DNA of 17,446 bases from Bacteroidales bacterium. GTDB taxonomy: Bacteria > Bacteroidota > Bacteroidia > Bacteroidales > P3. Both the position numbers and the translations under genes were made by a program. Shown in pieces: positions 14,449-17,446 of the stretch; positions within the stretch are counted from its first letter, which is position 1; each line of letters starts with the position of its first letter. The stretch covers positions 1 through 17,446 of the forward strand of contig DUQY01000216.1 in the NCBI GenBank assembly GCA_012837565.1, read 5' to 3'. A model generated the notes under the pieces. That model ran no database searches and was not told the DNA's origin. It saw only the letters and a program-made list of their open reading frames with translations.

Positions 14449-14487
14449 AAGCGATAGAGCTATAAAGTATAGTCCTATCGCTTTTTT
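14449..14487 (+). terminator. Internal hairpin terminator within the ORP-like cluster
   Basis: AAGCGATAG (14449-14457) pairs with CTATCGCTT (14475-14483). Inside it CTATA (14460-14464) pairs with TATAG (14468-14472). Six Ts end it (14482-14487). It sits in the 72-base gap after the Gly/Gln-rich gene, 20 bases before the second NifX-like gene. No TAnnTTTG box follows it, so the four downstream genes probably depend on read-through. Confidence 0.85.
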
Positions 14488-14506
14488 ATATTTAATATTT
14501 CATTTT

Positions 14507-14845
14507 ATGAAAAAACGTATTGCAATACCAACCGAAAACGGTGTTTTATGTTCACATTTTGGACATTGTGAATCATTCTATATAGCAGATATAGAAAATA
14601 ATAAATTAGTAGCTAGTGTTTTTGTTACTCCCCCTGCACATGAACCAGGTTTGTATCCAGCTTGGGTAAAAGAGCAAGGAGTGAGTGAAGTTATTTGTGG
14701 GGGAATAGGTCAAAAGGCAAGAGATTTATTTGATGCACAAAGTATAACTGTATATTATGGAGCTGACAAGAAAGATCCTGAAAATTTAATTCAAGACCAT
14801 TTAAACAATATGTTGAAAACTGGTCAAAACGAATGTGACCACTAA
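14507..14845 (+). CDS. NifX-like metal-cluster protein, second copy
   Basis: Second member of the dinitrogenase iron-molybdenum cofactor family, 112 residues, only distantly similar to the one at 13858. It shows KKRIAIPTENG (2-12), the cluster motif SHFGHCESFYI (16-26), PPAHEPGLYPAWVKEQG (42-58) and CGGIGQKARDLFDA (64-77), and it ends ECDH. Cysteines 15, 21, 64 and 110 could take part in metal binding. This 'HFGHC ... PP.HEPG.YP' subtype is the one normally next to ferredoxin-MinD ATPases. Its TAA overlaps the ATG of the next gene by one base (TAATG), which suggests translational coupling and that the two proteins work together. Confidence 0.9.
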   Translation: MKKRIAIPTENGVLCSHFGHCESFYIADIENNKLVASVFVTPPAHEPGLYPAWVKEQGVSEVICGGIGQKARDLFDAQSITVYYGADKKDPENLIQDHLNNMLKTGQNECDH

Positions 14846-15714
14846 TGAATATAGCTATAGCAAGTGGTAAGGGAGGCACAGGGAAAACCTTTGTCTCCAC
14901 TAACCTTTTTAAAACTTTTCAATCACTAGGTCATTCGACCCTGCTGGTTGATTGCGACGTTGAGTGTCCAAACTCTTTATTGTTTTTCAATTTAAAGAAG
15001 TTATCTGAAACCAAAGTAGAAGAATATAGGCCAATCATTGATAAAGATAAATGTGTTTATTGTGGTTTATGTCACGAGTATTGTGAGTATAAAGCAATAT
15101 TCTATGTGCCAGAACTAAAACAAATAATGCTATTAGATAATTTATGCCATGGTTGTAAAGCTTGTTCTGTTGCCTGTGAATATGGAGCTATTGAGGATTC
15201 TAGTACAGAGATAGGTAGTGTTTCTTTCTTTGCTGATGCCAATAAACATGTTTTTGTTGAAGGCAGGCTCAAGGAAGGAAAGATTGCTTCAATTCCAATC
15301 ATAAAGGAAACTATAAAAGAGGCAGTTTCTTTGCCCTACGATTATGTAATACTCGATTCTTCGCCAGGAACATCTTGTCCTTTTATTCAAACTGCTGTTA
15401 GGTCTGACTATATTGTTTTGGTTGCAGAGCCAACTCCTTTTGGATTAAGTGACCTCAAACAATCAGTCGAAACCTTAGATTCTATTAACAAAGATTATGG
15501 AGTAATTATCAATAGGTCAGGACTAGGCGATATTGAAGTATATAATTATTTGCAAGAAAACAATATACCAATTATTGCTGAAATCCCTTTCTCAAAGGAA
15601 ATAGCTCGTTATTATTCCGAAGGGAAGTTAGCTGTTTCTCATATTGAAGAGACAAAGAAATTATTCGAAAAAATCTGTAAAAAAATAATAAAAAATGGAA
15701 CTAGCATTTCTTAG
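14845..15714 (+). CDS. MinD-superfamily ATPase with inserted ferredoxin domain, first copy
   Basis: P-loop ATPase of the Mrp/MinD group carrying two [4Fe-4S] sites, 289 residues. The deviant Walker A is GKGGTGKT (8-15), VDCDVECPN (35-43) forms the switch region, and DSSPGTSCP (171-179) the second. Between the halves lie two ferredoxin motifs: Cys70, 73, 76, 80 (CVYCGLCHEYC) and Cys101, 104, 107, 111 (CHGCKACSVAC). The Pro that usually follows the fourth Cys is Glu in both, which may change the cluster surroundings. In the Desulfovibrio ORP system paired ATPases of this type are encoded with the orange protein. A role in ATP-driven metal-cluster handling or electron supply is inferred. It overlaps the next gene by 20 bases. 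Confidence 0.92.
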   Translation: MNIAIASGKGGTGKTFVSTNLFKTFQSLGHSTLLVDCDVECPNSLLFFNLKKLSETKVEEYRPIIDKDKCVYCGLCHEYCEYKAIFYVPELKQIMLLDNLCHGCKACSVACEYGAIEDSSTEIGSVSFFADANKHVFVEGRLKEGKIASIPIIKETIKEAVSLPYDYVILDSSPGTSCPFIQTAVRSDYIVLVAEPTPFGLSDLKQSVETLDSINKDYGVIINRSGLGDIEVYNYLQENNIPIIAEIPFSKEIARYYSEGKLAVSHIEETKKLFEKICKKIIKNGTSIS

Positions 15715-16558
15715 TGGTAAGGGAGGAACAGGAAAATCCTCAATATGTTCTGCATTTATATCCGTTGCAAAGAATGTAATAGCTGTTGATTGTGATGTTG
15801 ATGCTGCAAACTTATATTTGATTTTCCCTCCAAAGAATACCATAGAAACTAAATATATATCTGGTAAAAACGCAATTATTCATCAAGATAAATGTATTGA
15901 ATGTGGCTTATGTAAAGAATTATGTCAGTTTGATGCAATAAATATTGTAGAAGGAAAGTTTGAAATAGATGCAGTATCTTGTGATGGATGTGCTCTTTGT
16001 TATAGAAAATGCCCAACCAAAGCAATAGAGATGGTTGATTCGGACGATAGTAAACTTTATTTTGGTGATTTCCGTAATGGTTCTATCATCTATGGTAGAT
16101 TATCGCCAGGAGAAGAAAACTCAGGTAAGTTTATTTCTGTTGTTAGAAGTCTTGCTAGAGAAAAGTCTAAGGAGCTTGGAATAGAGAATATCATTATAGA
16201 TGGACCCCCTGGAATAGGCTGTCCTTTTATGTCAACAATTACTGGTGTAGATAAGGTAGTGGTAGTTACAGAACCTTCTATGTCTGGCTTAGTTGATTTG
16301 AAAAGAACCATCGATGTGGCTCAAAGCTTTATGGAAGAGATTTATGTTATTATTAATAAATATGACTTAAACCCAGAGGTTACTAATCAGATTAAAGAAT
16401 ATTGCTTAGAAAATAATATTGAAATTATTGCTTTTCTTCCATTCGATAAAGAGGTGGTAGATGCAATGATAAATGGTCAAACTATAATTGAATATAATAG
16501 TGAGTCTGATATATCTAATAGAATAAGAGAAGCTTATCAGATTATTTTTAAAAGTTAA
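15695..16558 (+). CDS. MinD-superfamily ATPase with inserted ferredoxin domain, second copy
   Basis: Paralog of the preceding protein, 287 residues and the same layout. Walker A is GKGGTGKS (8-15), VDCDVDAANL (31-40) the first switch and IDGPPGIGCP (168-177) the second. The two ferredoxin motifs are Cys67, 70, 73, 77 and Cys96, 99, 102, 106, the second with the normal Pro after its last Cys. VTEPSMSGLVDLKR (191-204) is the family's later motif. The two differ enough that they probably form a heterodimer rather than being a recent duplication; that is inference from their constant pairing in anaerobes. The start at 15695 lies inside the end of the upstream gene (20-base overlap), so translation is probably coupled. 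The Mrp gene follows 14 bases later. Confidence 0.92.
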   Translation: MELAFLSGKGGTGKSSICSAFISVAKNVIAVDCDVDAANLYLIFPPKNTIETKYISGKNAIIHQDKCIECGLCKELCQFDAINIVEGKFEIDAVSCDGCALCYRKCPTKAIEMVDSDDSKLYFGDFRNGSIIYGRLSPGEENSGKFISVVRSLAREKSKELGIENIIIDGPPGIGCPFMSTITGVDKVVVVTEPSMSGLVDLKRTIDVAQSFMEEIYVIINKYDLNPEVTNQIKEYCLENNIEIIAFLPFDKEVVDAMINGQTIIEYNSESDISNRIREAYQIIFKS

Positions 16559-16572
16559 TCAAATTACAATAC

Positions 16573-17358
16573 ATGGAAAAAATAGCGTTAAAATCGATTA
16601 AAAATATTATTGTCGTTGCCTCTGGAAAAGGAGGGGTTGGTAAATCAACCGTATCGGCAAACCTTGCTTTGGGTCTTAGTAGAAAAGGACTTAAAGTGGG
16701 CTTAGTAGATGCAGACATTTACGGACCATCGGTTCCTGCAATGTTTGGTCTTGGAATGCAAGATGTGGCACAGTTCGAAGAAGAAGGTAAAACCAGAATA
16801 CTTCCTGTTGAAAAGTTTGGAATAAAACTTATGTCACTTGGTTTCCTTGTTCCTTTGGAAAAAGCAATCGTTTGGAGAGGACCACTTGCTGCAAATGCTG
16901 TTAAACAACTTTTTACCGACGTTGTTTGGGGTGAGTTAGACTATCTAATTGTTGACTTCCCTCCTGGCACAGGCGATGTTCACCTAACAACAGTTCAAGA
17001 TATTAGAGTAGATGGCGCAATTATTGTAACAACTCCTCAAGCTATTGCTGTTAATGATGCAAGAAAGAGTGCTGAGATGCTAACAAATGAGGGTTTAGCA
17101 ATTCCTTTTATTGGTATTGTTGAAAATATGTCATGGTTTACGCCTCTTAATCATCCAGAAGAGAAATATTATATATTCGGAAAAGGTGGCGGTAAAATCA
17201 TAGCAGAAGAGTTCTATACCACATTGCTAACTCAACTACCTTTAATTCAAGATGCTTTTGTTGATGGTAAGCTTAACCTATATATGAGCGATAAAACTCC
17301 TATGATGGCATTATTTGACGATCTTGCAGATAAGGTTATTGAGAAATCTAAGAAATAG
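16573..17358 (+). CDS. mrp: Mrp/NBP35-type P-loop ATPase without cysteines
   Basis: ATPase of the Mrp/ApbC/NBP35 group, whose members carry and transfer iron-sulfur clusters. The 261-residue protein has Walker A GKGGVGKS (18-25), DADIYGPSVP (46-55), WRGPL (101-105), DFPPGTGDVHLT (128-139) and TTPQAIAVNDARKS (153-166). It lacks the N-terminal MIP18-like domain of longer Mrp proteins. Where most members have a CxxC that ligates the cluster, it reads ENMSWFTPLNHPEEKYYIFG (184-203), and there is no Cys anywhere in the protein. I recall other Bacteroidetes Mrp proteins with a similar WFTP segment, so this may be a lineage trait. In the Desulfovibrio ORP locus an Mrp gene is also present. It is the last gene before a terminator. 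Confidence 0.9.
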   Translation: MEKIALKSIKNIIVVASGKGGVGKSTVSANLALGLSRKGLKVGLVDADIYGPSVPAMFGLGMQDVAQFEEEGKTRILPVEKFGIKLMSLGFLVPLEKAIVWRGPLAANAVKQLFTDVVWGELDYLIVDFPPGTGDVHLTTVQDIRVDGAIIVTTPQAIAVNDARKSAEMLTNEGLAIPFIGIVENMSWFTPLNHPEEKYYIFGKGGGKIIAEEFYTTLLTQLPLIQDAFVDGKLNLYMSDKTPMMALFDDLADKVIEKSKK

Positions 17359-17386
17359 AAATCTAATTTGATTTAATAATAAGACT

Positions 17387-17443
17387 AAGGAAAGAAGGGA
17401 TAGATATAGAGAAATACTATGTTTGTTTTTTCTTTCCTTTTTT
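17387..17443 (+). terminator. Probable terminator after mrp
   Basis: AAGGAAAGAA (17387-17396) pairs with TTCTTTCCTT (17430-17439), and the T-run continues to 17443. The 33-base loop is long, so this is weaker than the others, yet it comes 28 bases after the last stop codon. Confidence 0.6.
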
Positions 17444-17446
17444 CAG

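Noticed and set aside
13858..14845. Nitrogen fixation genes
   Set aside because: NifX-like domains occur in many non-fixing anaerobes; no nifHDK, nifB radical-SAM or nifEN gene is present.

Overview
The window looks like chromosomal DNA from a low-GC, strictly anaerobic Bacteroidales bacterium, possibly Porphyromonas-like and butyrate-forming. Four things point there: promoters of the Bacteroidetes form (TTTG, then TAnnTTTG) ahead of most transcription units, protein families typical of that order, an EtfBA/acyl-CoA dehydrogenase operon, and oxygen-sensitive ferredoxin-type ATPases. No rRNA, tRNA or CRISPR array was seen.

Layout. (1) 1-3482, minus strand: an efflux operon reading TolC, then HlyD adaptor, then an ABC-2 type permease that runs off the left edge. 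(2) 3923-4393, plus: a decayed gene for an exported TM2-like protein, ending in a strong hairpin (4425-4470) shared with the next gene. (3) 4474-6105, minus: an ABC-F ATPase. (4) 6358-10081, minus: etfB, etfA and an acyl-CoA dehydrogenase, closed by a terminator at 6280-6320. (5) 10317-12299, plus and divergent from the etf operon: a FabG-type reductase and a PLP-dependent gamma-lyase-like enzyme. (6) 12300-13329: about 1 kb with no intact gene. It holds two direct duplications (one copies the 3' end and terminator of the lyase gene), a transposase remnant and a 21-bp phased palindromic repeat array. A degenerate relative of that array lies upstream of the ABC-F gene. (7) 13330-17358, plus: a tight seven-gene cluster of DUF134 regulator, NifX-like protein, Gly/Gln-rich DUF5320-like protein, second NifX-like protein, two MinD-type ATPases with inserted ferredoxin domains, and a cysteine-free Mrp ATPase.

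How the genes work together. EtfB and EtfA would pass electrons to or from the acyl-CoA dehydrogenase; EtfB carries the sequence form I associate with anaerobic, bifurcating-type ETFs. The last cluster has the gene content of the 'orange protein' (ORP) metal-cluster system of Desulfovibrio. Here it has a DUF134 protein as probable local regulator, a palindrome inside its promoter, and an internal hairpin that may set the ratio of the upstream and downstream genes. This cluster and the repeat-rich 1-kb stretch beside it are the most interesting parts of the window.
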